Below are positions 34,547-43,814 of a stretch of 64,000 bases of DNA, one piece after another. The position numbers were made by a program, and so were the translations under genes. The notes under the pieces are model-generated. The model had not been told where the DNA came from and made no database searches. It saw only the letters and a program-made list of their open reading frames with translations. The first letter of the stretch is position 1. Every line of letters starts with the position of its first letter. Source of the stretch: B30-G6 sp964633115 (GTDB taxonomy: Bacteria; Desulfobacterota; Desulfobacteria; Desulfobacterales; B30-G6). The stretch spans positions 1-64,000 of the forward strand of contig CAZWEO010000015.1 of assembly GCA_964633115.1 (NCBI GenBank), read 5' to 3'.

Positions 34547-34833
34547 AGGGAACTTTTAATTTTCCTTTCCGGGGAAATATTAAAATATTCCTGTAGGCAG
34601 CGTGCTTAGTTTTTTTCTCATTTGATCAAATGATCATTCACTGCTTCTATTCATGCAATTTGCATGCAATTGTGTCAAAAACTTATTCCGTTTTTCATAA
34701 CCCACATTTATTGCAAACAATTACAACCGAATATTTTTTTCCGATGAGCATTTCGGCGCCTTAACCGGTTTTCTGAGCAGTATGAAAAAATGTCAATATT
34801 ATGGCATTGTCTACCCAATTTTTCAATTCAGGA

Positions 34834-37182
34834 CTAAGACTTAGCATATTTTTGAGCCAGATCATTGTCAATTACATAAATGCATACCTCTTTGGCACCC
34901 TGCTCAGTATATTTACTTTTGGTGCACAGATTATTGATTAGAAATGTGACGTCCTCACGAATGCGCTCGTCGTGAGATTTGAAAGAATCCTCATTGAAAT
35001 CTTTGATAGCTTGACGAAAGTTTTCATTCTTAAGCAAAGGTTCCATGACCTTTTCCTTTAAATTGTGAATGTAGCGCTCATGCAGGGACTGGTAGAGTTC
35101 GGTTTCGGTAATCGGGATCCCCTCCATCATGACCTCCTGAGTGAGCGTTTTGGTCGTATAGGTTTTCTGAGTATCCTCACGAAAAGAGTGCCTGTCGGCT
35201 TCATTGGCTTCCTCACTCAACAGATGGTTTTCGATTGCTGAGAAAAAGACTTCGCTGATTTCAATTTCATCACCCGTATAACTGCTCTTCGCTTTGGTGC
35301 CGATTTCAAAATTAGTGGCAAAAAGGTAATTCTGAATGTCTTTTGATATTTGCTCCTCATTGTAATAATACAGCGATTCTTTGACTTCTTGTAATACGGT
35401 GTAGTCATACATAACCAATAAAGACGTTAGAAAATTCTCGGGGATTTCCTTAAAAAGATCGCGACGTACCTTACTAAAAAATAGGCACATGGTGGACATA
35501 TCGATAAGCTTATCCTCTTTGGCATATCTTGAATAAAACTGACCGAATATTTTAATGGAATCTCTTCCGGATAAGCCTTTGTTGCCCTCAAGTAAAGCCT
35601 CGGCGATAATTTTTCGACGACGCTTGGCCGTAAATCGTTTGCGGTCTTCCTCTGTAAGCCACGAAGGTATATGGCCGGTATAGATCTCCATTTTCAATAG
35701 TTGCAAATTTTCATCACAATAAAGCTTATACTTTTTGGGATCGCCGATCCATTCCAAAGCGGCTTCAGATTTGATTAACATGCGGGTGGCAATAATGACG
35801 CGTGTAAAATTATGCAATACGCGCGGTAGGAATCGATCATCAATATGTTTTCCAAAAATATTTCGGTAGATAGCCACTTCCGTATTCAAATCCAGCACAT
35901 AGGGGATGTTGATATATTCAATTCGATCGGAAAAAGATTGCAGATTTTGAATATTCTTCTTATCTTCCGGGTTCATCAGGGCAATCAGGAGTGAGTTCAC
36001 ATTCTCCTCGATATCCTCAACCTTGTGGACCCCTTCACTGATGATATTATGCAGTTCGATCAAACGATCTATGTTGTGAGATTTTATATCCATCAAGGCA
36101 TAGATACCATTGTTGGTCTTGGCATAACGGGAAAAGATATACTTAACCTGGTTGCTGTCTCTTAATAGGTTGTTAATACGATTTTGCAGGACGGGATTAC
36201 CCATAATGTTTTGACGGATGGGCCGGTCGCCGGGGTTAAACACACTGATACCTTCACCCAAACGCCGATTGAACTGATAGGGACGTGCATAGAGCATTTT
36301 AAAAACGTCCATGGGACTGTTTAGCCGCCTCACAAGCGCTCCGTATATGGAACTGCAGATGGTGCAGGAATGTTCTCTAAATATCCATTCATACTCTTTT
36401 TCGGTAAAGAGTTTCCATTTGAATTCATCGTTGGTCAGCAGGGCATCGAGAAATTTGCGACGATGATCCTTTGGAATCATTACAATGGGATGGTCATGGC
36501 TGGGACAGGGGATCTCGATAAAGTTACCGTTGATCGGATTTTTTAGGTGTTCCGCCCGAATCATATCATCCGTTTCCAGAGCGCAGGGCAATACCGTCTC
36601 ATTATCAGCTTCATCCGTGTTTTCGGGTAGCGCGGTGTCCCCTGTGTAACGAATCACGCGTTCAAGAAAACCTGCTTGTTCGTCCTTGGTGAGTTGACAC
36701 AGAACTCTTTGGTCGAGACGCCAAACCGCTTCAAATCGGGATCCTTCGTCTGACCGTGTATAGTCCTCAAATTTCATTACCAAATTGTTTAAAAATGTGC
36801 TTTTACCACATCCGGGCGGACCGTCAAAAATATAGATCTTATTCTGCTGAGTTCCCCGCCGCAAAGATTCCACCTGGGCCATAAAGCGGTTGGCAAACAG
36901 ACGGTCGGCGAAAAATGGGTGATCGGAACCTTCCACAAAAAGCTTGCTGCAATCATAGTGTACAAAATGGATGGATTCAGGATCGTTTGGATATTCGTCC
37001 TCCTCCTCATTGACGTAACACTTGATCATATCATGAAAAATCTGAAATACATTTCTCATTGCGGTATAAGGATTGTCGACCAGTATCTGTAAAAATTCTG
37101 CAAATGAAATCGTCGGTTGCGCGTGGCGATCGCCAATCTCGCGATCTAGATTCTGCAATGCCGTTTCTATCTGGTCGTTCAT
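34834..37182 (-). CDS. PrkA-family AAA+ serine kinase paralogue (second, divergent)
   Basis: From the ATG at 37182 (AAGGT ahead, six bases after the SpoVR stop) the protein has 782 residues; an upstream start would overlap the SpoVR gene. It has a Walker A, GPPGCGKS at 121-128, preceded by IYIFDGP. The region matching Walker B reads GIYALMDIKSHN, without the acidic pair, and the following segment keeps the PrkA phrase SLLIALMNPEDKKNIQ. The long C-terminal part (about 480-780) has weak kinase-like character. PrkA proteins are stress-linked AAA+ kinases or ATPases that work with SpoVR and DUF444 proteins. It ends the four-gene operon. A divergent second PrkA suggests a heteromeric machine. Confidence 0.85.
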   Translation of the reverse strand: MNDQIETALQNLDREIGDRHAQPTISFAEFLQILVDNPYTAMRNVFQIFHDMIKCYVNEEEDEYPNDPESIHFVHYDCSKLFVEGSDHPFFADRLFANRFMAQVESLRRGTQQNKIYIFDGPPGCGKSTFLNNLVMKFEDYTRSDEGSRFEAVWRLDQRVLCQLTKDEQAGFLERVIRYTGDTALPENTDEADNETVLPCALETDDMIRAEHLKNPINGNFIEIPCPSHDHPIVMIPKDHRRKFLDALLTNDEFKWKLFTEKEYEWIFREHSCTICSSIYGALVRRLNSPMDVFKMLYARPYQFNRRLGEGISVFNPGDRPIRQNIMGNPVLQNRINNLLRDSNQVKYIFSRYAKTNNGIYALMDIKSHNIDRLIELHNIISEGVHKVEDIEENVNSLLIALMNPEDKKNIQNLQSFSDRIEYINIPYVLDLNTEVAIYRNIFGKHIDDRFLPRVLHNFTRVIIATRMLIKSEAALEWIGDPKKYKLYCDENLQLLKMEIYTGHIPSWLTEEDRKRFTAKRRRKIIAEALLEGNKGLSGRDSIKIFGQFYSRYAKEDKLIDMSTMCLFFSKVRRDLFKEIPENFLTSLLVMYDYTVLQEVKESLYYYNEEQISKDIQNYLFATNFEIGTKAKSSYTGDEIEISEVFFSAIENHLLSEEANEADRHSFREDTQKTYTTKTLTQEVMMEGIPITETELYQSLHERYIHNLKEKVMEPLLKNENFRQAIKDFNEDSFKSHDERIREDVTFLINNLCTKSKYTEQGAKEVCIYVIDNDLAQKYAKS

Positions 37183-37187
37183 ATTTG

Positions 37188-38852
37188 CTACCTTTTTAGT
37201 TCTTTTTTCGTCAGCTTTCTGTTTTCCATGGTATACACAACCCGTTGCCATTTTCGTTCTTTAGGCTCGCTTATTTCCTTGGGCTTTGGAATGGAGAAGT
37301 ATCCTGTTGGCGGTCCACTTACGGCTGGTTTGGGTTCCGAAATCAACTCATGGGTTTCAAGATGTACGCTACCCCCCCACAGATATTCGATGCCCATCAT
37401 GGTATTGGCGATGAATTCCTTAACCAAGGGTTTATCTTCGAATTGATGTACCAGATGTAAGCTGGTTTCATTGGTTCTATCCCCATCAATTGTGATATGC
37501 GGGGGATGATAGAGGGAACCCCGTAACATTTTTAAATAGTCTTCGCGTTTACGACTCTTTACATAATATTCCCATACCATGCGTTCCTTGTTTAGGCGCT
37601 TGCCGGCCACAAACAATTTGTAGCGTGTCAAAAAATCCTGGTTTAGAAAGCTATTAATGAACATGGAGTCACACCAGTTTTCACGGACATGGAAAATAAA
37701 GTCCTTGCCGTGTCCTGTTTTGGCATCGAATTGCTTTCGCTGGTTTTCGTCATGGATACGCTCAAAATCATAGCCGTAGCGGCCTTTGTCGGCCATTTCT
37801 TCAATCTGGAAGAAAAGACGCATCCCCAGCGCATATGGGTTCAATCCAACCCGCGGCAGCGAGGTGACATTGGCATGGGCCCTCGCAAACTCCACTTCGT
37901 GGCCCTTGATCCTTTCGTCTTCTAGAAAAAGTTTCTCATGCCAGAAACTTGCCCAGCCTTCGTTCATAATTTTGGTACGTATTTGGGGTTGAAAAAACAG
38001 GGACGTTTTGCGCACGATTTGCATGACTGTCTTCATCCATTGATTTTCGTCGCTGTTTAAAAACTTGGATTTCGACATGATATACTGCAATAGGTCTCTA
38101 TGGCGGGGAAGTGGTTTTTGGACGCGTTTCAGATACACAGATTCAAATTCAGGATGTGTTAGTTCTATTTCTGCAAAAAACAAATCTTGGCAGCGGGCTT
38201 TTTCATCCCGAACACATTGATTATATCGTTCAATCTCCTTGATATAGTCATTGATAGTGACCTTTAAAACCGATTGCAAAAAAATATCAAAATAAAAATC
38301 GATTTTACTCATTTTGGTTGACGATTGAAATTCATTTAATAGCGTCAACTCATTATAATACCCCACCAGATTGTCGATTCCTCTCGAAAATTCAATGACA
38401 TAGTCCACCCAGCGGCCGTGTTCTGACCTGAGCCGGGCGATAACACGTTTATCTGATAAAGCCTGGCCGGCAAAATCATAATCCCATGTATGACGAAAAA
38501 AGGCGTTGTTTTGAAAAAAATCGATATGCCCCAGTACATGATAGAATATCATGACGTTAAGCCAATCGGGGTTGTTGTCGTTGTAAAAGGATATGGCGGG
38601 TCTGGTATTGATTACAGTCTCATAAGGATTGCTCGGATAGAGTTCGTACTTTCCCTTCCCTTTCAGAATCTCAACATCATGAACCCAATAATCATACAAG
38701 GTTGGAATCATCACTTTTGGGGAAAGCTCAAGGAGATCGCGGTTGGTTACAATATATTCAAGGGATTCATCTTGGAATCGCAGCCCGGCATCGGCTGCAC
38801 GGACTTTACATCCCTCCATTATTTTCTTGGTATGCTGGTTGATAAGCTCCAT
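37188..38852 (-). CDS. SpoVR family protein
   Basis: This 554-residue protein matches SpoVR/YcgB throughout: LYDYWVHDVEILKGKGKYEL near the N-terminus, seen as YDYWVHDVEILKGKG, the metal-like HVLGHIDFFQNN, NEGWASFWHEKLF, and GLNPYALGMRLFFQIEEMAD, seen as NPYALGMRLFF. The family is about 500 residues and its biochemical role is not settled; in spore formers it affects cortex formation, in others it is co-expressed with PrkA and DUF444 under starvation. It lies 6 bases after the DUF444 gene and 5 bases before the second prkA-like start, in one operon. Confidence 0.93.
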   Translation of the reverse strand: MELINQHTKKIMEGCKVRAADAGLRFQDESLEYIVTNRDLLELSPKVMIPTLYDYWVHDVEILKGKGKYELYPSNPYETVINTRPAISFYNDNNPDWLNVMIFYHVLGHIDFFQNNAFFRHTWDYDFAGQALSDKRVIARLRSEHGRWVDYVIEFSRGIDNLVGYYNELTLLNEFQSSTKMSKIDFYFDIFLQSVLKVTINDYIKEIERYNQCVRDEKARCQDLFFAEIELTHPEFESVYLKRVQKPLPRHRDLLQYIMSKSKFLNSDENQWMKTVMQIVRKTSLFFQPQIRTKIMNEGWASFWHEKLFLEDERIKGHEVEFARAHANVTSLPRVGLNPYALGMRLFFQIEEMADKGRYGYDFERIHDENQRKQFDAKTGHGKDFIFHVRENWCDSMFINSFLNQDFLTRYKLFVAGKRLNKERMVWEYYVKSRKREDYLKMLRGSLYHPPHITIDGDRTNETSLHLVHQFEDKPLVKEFIANTMMGIEYLWGGSVHLETHELISEPKPAVSGPPTGYFSIPKPKEISEPKERKWQRVVYTMENRKLTKKELKR

Positions 38853-38858
38853 ATGAAT

Positions 38859-40241
38859 TCACTCGGATATCAAGGTTTTAATTCCTTCTATCAAGCGGGC
38901 TTCGTTTGCATCTTCCTTCATGGTATCTAGTCTCAGTAGAGCCGGTTGTTCATCCAGTAAATTAGACTTTTTCAGATATTTTCCTACCTCGGTATTTCCA
39001 CTTTGGGCACTGCCATGTTCGGCAATTGTGATCCCTACCCGATTGGCATAGGTCAGCATTTTTTTCAGCTCTGGGATGGTCTCTTTGCCCTCGGTATCCC
39101 AGTCATCACCATCGGTACCGTGGAAGATGTAAATATTATTATCTTTTGCTAAATTTTCGACCTGCACCAGCTCATTGACCAGCTGAAAGGCAGCCACCAC
39201 CTTGGTTCCACCAGCCACCTTGGAATTGTAGTAGGTATAGAAATCCTCCACTTCCTTGGCGGATGTATCGTGCAAGATAAATCGCGTTTCAACTTGGCGG
39301 GCGTATTGGTATAAAAGCCAACTATAAATAAGCACATGCTGCCCCACGATTAATTCAGTTACTTTACCCTGCATGGAACCGGAATAGTCACGAATAAAAA
39401 ATACCACCGCTTGGGACTCATAATCCTTTTCCTTGGAAAGCACCCGGTATATCATGTCGGTGGGTGAAATCAGAAACTCGGTAGGATCTATCTGCCTTGG
39501 ATTGGACAGCCGCCCCAGGCTAATATTTGTTTCCACAATCTTTTTGAGGGTTGCCTTCTTATCCAGTACCTGCCCAAAGCCTTTGTTGCGGTCGGTGAGG
39601 TCGTAGGTATAACGTGTGAGCGATCGTTTTTTGCCCTTATCCTTTAGGTTGGGCAATTCAAATTTTTCGGTCAATATTTTGCCGAGATCATAGGCACTCG
39701 ATTCGATTTCGTGTGCACCGTCCTCGCCTTCACCGGGACCGGCACCACTCCCGTTTTCCGGGTCGTGGACTGGCTGCTCACCAATGACTTCGCCTTCTTC
39801 ACCACTCCCGGAACCTCCCTGCCCCTCACCTTCTTCAGATTCATCCATGGAGGGGTCGTGAATAAATTTCTCCTCCACGGTTGTGGGCACCACAACGACT
39901 TTTTCTTTGCCGCCTTTACGTGGTTTGACCATCTTGCCCACGCGTATTTTACGGGGGAATCCATCCTTTTCTCGTTGCTGATCCTTTTCTAGCAATTCGT
40001 CAATTGATTTTAGACATGCATGATAATTGTCTAAATAAGCACTCATTTGCTGTAAATGCGTTAAATCGGTATATTGATACAAACCTTTGGGATTAACCCG
40101 GAATCCGCCAAGATAATAATCGGGCGCTATGGGTGCATGGGTGCCTTCCGAATTCAGCTCCTTGAGAATTATTTGCTCTTGATCAGGAGACAAACCCTTT
40201 TTTTTCAAACGCTTATATATCATACCGGCCTCTGGATCCAT
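38859..40241 (-). CDS. DUF444 (YeaH-type) von Willebrand A-like protein
   Basis: This 460-residue protein has a low-complexity Gly/Glu-rich segment (about 130-175) and a vWA domain (about 270-440). Its MIDAS motif is RDYSGSM, the Thr site lies in GGTKVVAAF and the Asp site in GTDGDDW. DUF444 proteins are constant partners of PrkA and SpoVR. By analogy with MoxR-vWA pairs the vWA protein may present clients to the AAA+ ATPase; this is inference. AAGGTGG precedes the ATG. It lies 9 bases after prkA. Confidence 0.92.
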   Translation of the reverse strand: MDPEAGMIYKRLKKKGLSPDQEQIILKELNSEGTHAPIAPDYYLGGFRVNPKGLYQYTDLTHLQQMSAYLDNYHACLKSIDELLEKDQQREKDGFPRKIRVGKMVKPRKGGKEKVVVVPTTVEEKFIHDPSMDESEEGEGQGGSGSGEEGEVIGEQPVHDPENGSGAGPGEGEDGAHEIESSAYDLGKILTEKFELPNLKDKGKKRSLTRYTYDLTDRNKGFGQVLDKKATLKKIVETNISLGRLSNPRQIDPTEFLISPTDMIYRVLSKEKDYESQAVVFFIRDYSGSMQGKVTELIVGQHVLIYSWLLYQYARQVETRFILHDTSAKEVEDFYTYYNSKVAGGTKVVAAFQLVNELVQVENLAKDNNIYIFHGTDGDDWDTEGKETIPELKKMLTYANRVGITIAEHGSAQSGNTEVGKYLKKSNLLDEQPALLRLDTMKEDANEARLIEGIKTLISE

Positions 40242-40250
40242 GATGCCACC

Positions 40251-42311
40251 TTATTTCTCATCTTCTTGAGTACAAAAATACTCGATGGTTTTTTGGGCAC
40301 AAGTCCGGCAATAGTTGAGTTTATTCAGCATGGTATCGATCATGCGGTCATAGAGCTTCTGGTTTTCTTCATTGGTTCTGTTGGCTAGGGCTCCGATCAG
40401 ACTACCGGCACCAGCTATGTCTGATTTGAGTCTAACATCCGTTACCGCCTTAACCAATTCCAAATTGTCCATGAAATCATAATCCGGATCGACCGACATC
40501 TTTTGCCCGTATATTTTTCGTATCGAGGTTCGAAAAGAATCGCGCTGTTCTTCCGTTTTGAGCCCCAAGCGCTCTTCAACACTCTTGATATAGCGTTCGT
40601 CGACCTTCAATGCTTTGAATTCACTTGTCTGCGGGTCTTTATATTTCCACATTTTGTCCGGTCCCAAATTCTCGGCATCGATACCGATGATCATATTGAC
40701 GTAGTTCAAAACATCTTTCCGAATTGCCAGGGGCTCATCCATATAGGCATTGAACATTTCGGTCATGATGCGTTCGCGGTACAAGCTTTTCGCTGTTTTC
40801 AGATCTTCCAGATACTTGATGCGGTCATTGGCGTCGGTTACATAGTCGAGAATGATGCGTTCGATTGATTTGAAAATGTCATAGGCGAACATGCATTGAC
40901 CTTCGTTTGTTTCAGAGCTCTCGATCAGCAATTGAATGGCACGACCCAAGTTCCGCTGCCCCAATCCTTTTTGTCCAAACCGCAGTGTAATATCGGGATT
41001 CTGACTCAGGGTGTCGATAACCTCGGAAAGCGTTTTAATGCTCTTTTCACCAGCCACTTCGCCGGCCGCCAGTTTCATGGTCTCAATAGGGGTTAATTTT
41101 TCCGAGCGCGACAGCCTGGAAAGTACGATCGCAACCGATGCGGCATAATTCAGGTTGGGATCTTGGTGCAATTCCTTGCGTGTCAGGGTGGTCCTGGCTT
41201 CGGACCCAATTGCATATTTGGTCAGATCTTTTTGAAGTTTATAATCGGTGTTATGGGATATATAACTGATGCGGCATCGGTCCACAATCGGGGCTTCTTC
41301 CTTTTCCTCTAAAAATCGGTTGAACTCTGAATTGTTGCTGGTGGCCACGATAAGCGTGTCAATCGGCCACTTGAATCCATCAATTTCAATGGTACGGTTT
41401 TGGATGACACCCAGATATACCTGGACCAAATCTTTTTTATTTTTAAATATCTCATCGCTAAAATGAATGCCGCCGCCTGCCACGCGTGCCAAAGCTCCGC
41501 GCCTCAAATCAAAACGATAGGGGTTATTGGTATCAATGATATGCAGTAATCTTTGGATAGACTCTTCGCCCAGGAGATCCACGGCCGATGAAGTGATTTT
41601 GTCCTTGGCAGGATATTTGCCGGTAACCGTTCCCAAACTTTCAGTTAAGGGAACCGGTATAATTTCCACAAAGTTCAACATTTCTGCCAGATTGGCATCC
41701 GTCTGCCGCCTGATATTATTCCAAATATAGCCCGAACAGGCACCCAGGGGGCGATAGCTTTCAAATAGGATTTCGATCTCTCGATCCGAAAAGTCAAATT
41801 CCTTGGCCATAAATTCTTTATTTTCATCTTGGGTCTCATAAAGATTCATGGATAGGACCATTGGATCCTCATAGGTTTGTGATTCAATGCTGGTAATTTG
41901 ACCATAGCGGCCGAGTTTATCAATACCGTTGAACTGAAAAGTATACTTTCGATTGCGATCGATGGATAAAAAATTGCGATACTGTTGGCACACAAATTCA
42001 ACAAAAAACGTTTTGCCGTTCCCGGGCTCACCCACCAGCACATAGGCCATTTCCTTGGAAGAACCGCCTTCAGCAGCATCTTTCACGTACGATACAAAAC
42101 TGTTGATCTCATCATACATGCCGATTACGTGCTTTTTCCCCTTACGGAATATACTGAAATCATATGTGGTTTTCCCATTGACAGTAACCTTGCCGAGCTC
42201 ACTCTCAAGAATCATCCTGGAAACGCCCTCGAATGCGTTCTCAAAACACCTTTTGCCAGATTTTACCTCTTCCACATGGCGATGTAATTCGGAACTCATT
42301 TCTTTTGCCAT
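40251..42311 (-). CDS. prkA: PrkA-family serine protein kinase / AAA+ ATPase
   Basis: This 686-residue protein has the PrkA N-terminal AAA+ domain with Walker A GEPGNGKT (94-101) and Walker B with a full acidic pair in GIHFSDEIF, followed by sensor-like IVATSNNSEF. The C-terminal kinase-like domain spans about 400-660. The length matches YeaG-type PrkA (about 640-690). GGAGG precedes the ATG at 42311. It leads the operon prkA-DUF444-spoVR-prkA2. In enterobacteria the matching yeaGH genes respond to nitrogen starvation and stationary phase; here no sigma-54 box was found. A hairpin lies in its leader. Confidence 0.92.
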   Translation of the reverse strand: MAKEMSSELHRHVEEVKSGKRCFENAFEGVSRMILESELGKVTVNGKTTYDFSIFRKGKKHVIGMYDEINSFVSYVKDAAEGGSSKEMAYVLVGEPGNGKTFFVEFVCQQYRNFLSIDRNRKYTFQFNGIDKLGRYGQITSIESQTYEDPMVLSMNLYETQDENKEFMAKEFDFSDREIEILFESYRPLGACSGYIWNNIRRQTDANLAEMLNFVEIIPVPLTESLGTVTGKYPAKDKITSSAVDLLGEESIQRLLHIIDTNNPYRFDLRRGALARVAGGGIHFSDEIFKNKKDLVQVYLGVIQNRTIEIDGFKWPIDTLIVATSNNSEFNRFLEEKEEAPIVDRCRISYISHNTDYKLQKDLTKYAIGSEARTTLTRKELHQDPNLNYAASVAIVLSRLSRSEKLTPIETMKLAAGEVAGEKSIKTLSEVIDTLSQNPDITLRFGQKGLGQRNLGRAIQLLIESSETNEGQCMFAYDIFKSIERIILDYVTDANDRIKYLEDLKTAKSLYRERIMTEMFNAYMDEPLAIRKDVLNYVNMIIGIDAENLGPDKMWKYKDPQTSEFKALKVDERYIKSVEERLGLKTEEQRDSFRTSIRKIYGQKMSVDPDYDFMDNLELVKAVTDVRLKSDIAGAGSLIGALANRTNEENQKLYDRMIDTMLNKLNYCRTCAQKTIEYFCTQEDEK

Positions 42312-42344
42312 TTTTGCCTCCGCTATTTCGAATATGATGGGCTG

Positions 42345-42375
42345 TTAACCTCAACATTGCCAAGCCTGAGGTTAA
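42345..42375. promoter_or_regulatory. Perfect 9-base inverted repeat in the prkA leader
   Basis: TTAACCTCA (42345-42353) and TGAGGTTAA (42367-42375) are exact reverse complements around a 13-base spacer, 34 to 64 bases before the prkA start codon. It could be an operator or a leader hairpin controlling the four-gene operon. Confidence 0.6.
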
Positions 42376-42942
42376 ATATTCAATGGGCCTTGTTCACGCG
42401 AAATTATTTAATTTCAGAAAGTTGAAATGCAAAATTGAAACGATATAAAAATGTTTTGGAACCATGCGATTTTTCAAAACCCTTGACTTAAGATAATGCC
42501 GAATACACTTCTTGCAATTACTGCGCTTGTCTACAGCCGTGTGGGTGCTTGATCCATCAATTATCAAGGCCGGGTTAAAATCAGCCTTCAACCTATGAGC
42601 ATCTGATGTATTCTGATAAGTATTAGAATGTTGAATGACAAGAATGTGAGAAGATAAAACAAAGATAATATAGAATAATTACAACAAAAATGCAACTTTT
42701 TATACGAACAAAGAAGGTGAAGAAAGCGCTTGAATCGGACTTATCCAAGTCCAGCGGATCCGGCCTTTCGCCCAATTCAGGGCTTTATCATCGCGATTTC
42801 TTTGAATCTTACCAGGCCTAGAGAGTGGCTTTCTGGACACATATTTTGGATCTCTTGATCCGCTCCTTGCCGCTTTTTGCCGGCTGAACTCAACAGACTA
42901 AAGTGAAAAATCTCTTAGATGAAATGGAATTTCTATCTCTTT
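42376..42942. other. Intergenic stretch upstream of the PrkA operon
   Basis: No gene is convincingly supported. A 65-codon minus-strand frame (42394-42591) with a CKKC pair and a 43-codon plus-strand frame (42690-42821, reading MQLFIRTKKVKKALESDL and ending GLYHRDFFESYQA) are visible, but neither has a ribosome site or a recognised family. The promoter of the PrkA operon must lie here. Confidence 0.4.
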
Positions 42943-43485
42943 CTAATGTAAATATTTATCTCGCAGGATTTCAGCTATTTTAAGAACAGAGCTAAAGGCT
43001 CTTTCCACGGTGCGTTCTCTGTCAGAGTTAACCAAGCAGCAGGTGGCCGGTGAGATCATGCTGTTGTTGATCAGGTGTTCTTGGTCAATACCTTTGGACC
43101 ATAGATATTCCCAGACATTTTCGAGACGTTTGATCAAAGAGGGAATTTTTTCTTGGGCAAAAGCTTCAAAACCGGTGGGAACAATACCCCACACGATGAC
43201 ACCGCCACGGTCTAAAAATTTACCAATAGATTTAGCATAGGATGAAAAGATTTCCGCGTTGGTGTATACATCCATAGATAGTACATCGAGATCAAGATTG
43301 AGCAGTATCCCCGGAAAATGTTCTGCCGCTTGCACATACATGTCTTCATAGTAGCTGTAGTTTGGCAGTTGGGGCCAGAATGGTATATCCAGCGACAGTG
43401 CCATTTCAAGCGCTCGTGTTACGTCCAAGTGGGGCATAACAGCCATGGCGGTGGTTAGTAGATTACCTGGAATTTTCGTGTCCAT
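42943..43485 (-). pseudogene. MetE-like (cobalamin-independent methionine synthase C-domain-like) gene with in-frame internal deletion
   Basis: The 180-residue product starts IPGNLLTTAMAVMPHLDV and reads IPFWPQLPNYSYYEDMYVQ, seen as FWPQLPNYSYYEDM, the N-terminus of UroD/MetE-like barrel proteins found in anaerobes. After HFPGI it jumps straight to LLNLDLDVLSMDVYTNAE, which belongs near residue 230 of a normal protein of about 340 residues, and then runs normally through VIVWGIVPTGFE and SMISPATCCLV to the end. About 160 central residues, including the usual HLCGNPDW metal-binding part, are missing in frame. A stable product is possible, but an active barrel is not. Confidence 0.78.
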
Positions 43486-43521
43486 AGAATAACTTTTCGT
43501 TCTTTTCCATTGTTGTCTTTT

Positions 43522-43737
43522 TTAGATACTGTCGGCAATCTTTTCACCAAACTCATTGCATTTAGCGACGCTTTCATTGTTAGGGTTCCACAATACCTTT
43601 AGCCCTTCATCCACTATTTCGAAGCCGGCTGATTTTAGGTTTTCGGTTATTATTTTTGTGGACTCCCCGCTCCACCCATAGCATCCAAAAGCTGCGGCTT
43701 TTTTGTTTTTAAACTTTAATCTCTTCAAGTATCCCGG
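43522..43737 (-). pseudogene. Flavodiiron protein remnant (C-terminal flavodoxin tail only)
   Basis: The sequence GYLKRLKFKNKKAAAFGCYG, seen as KFKNKKAAAFGCYGWSGE, and DEGLKVLWNP are the end of A-type flavoproteins (rubredoxin:oxygen oxidoreductase/FDP), which scavenge oxygen or nitric oxide in anaerobes. Only about 70 of the usual 400 residues remain; an in-frame stop lies four codons before the first recognisable residue. The diiron lactamase-like domain is gone. It follows the MetE-like remnant in the same direction. Confidence 0.8.
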
Positions 43738-43814
43738 CTACTGAGACTAAAATACCTCTATGCTCAACCTTCGCATGGGAACCTCAAGAATACAACCGCG
43801 CAATAGGCAAAGTC

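Noticed and set aside
42394..42591. 65-codon minus-strand frame with a CKKC pair
   Set aside because: Only one Cys pair, low-complexity surroundings and no recognisable family; listed only within the intergenic entry.
42376..42700. Sigma-54 promoter for the PrkA operon, as known for enterobacterial yeaGH
   Set aside because: No TGGCAC-N5-TTGC match was found on the minus strand upstream of prkA.
42690..42821. 43-codon plus-strand frame ending in GLYHRDFFESYQA
   Set aside because: The end recalls GGDEF-type sequence, but there is no ribosome site and no further domain; too little to call a gene.
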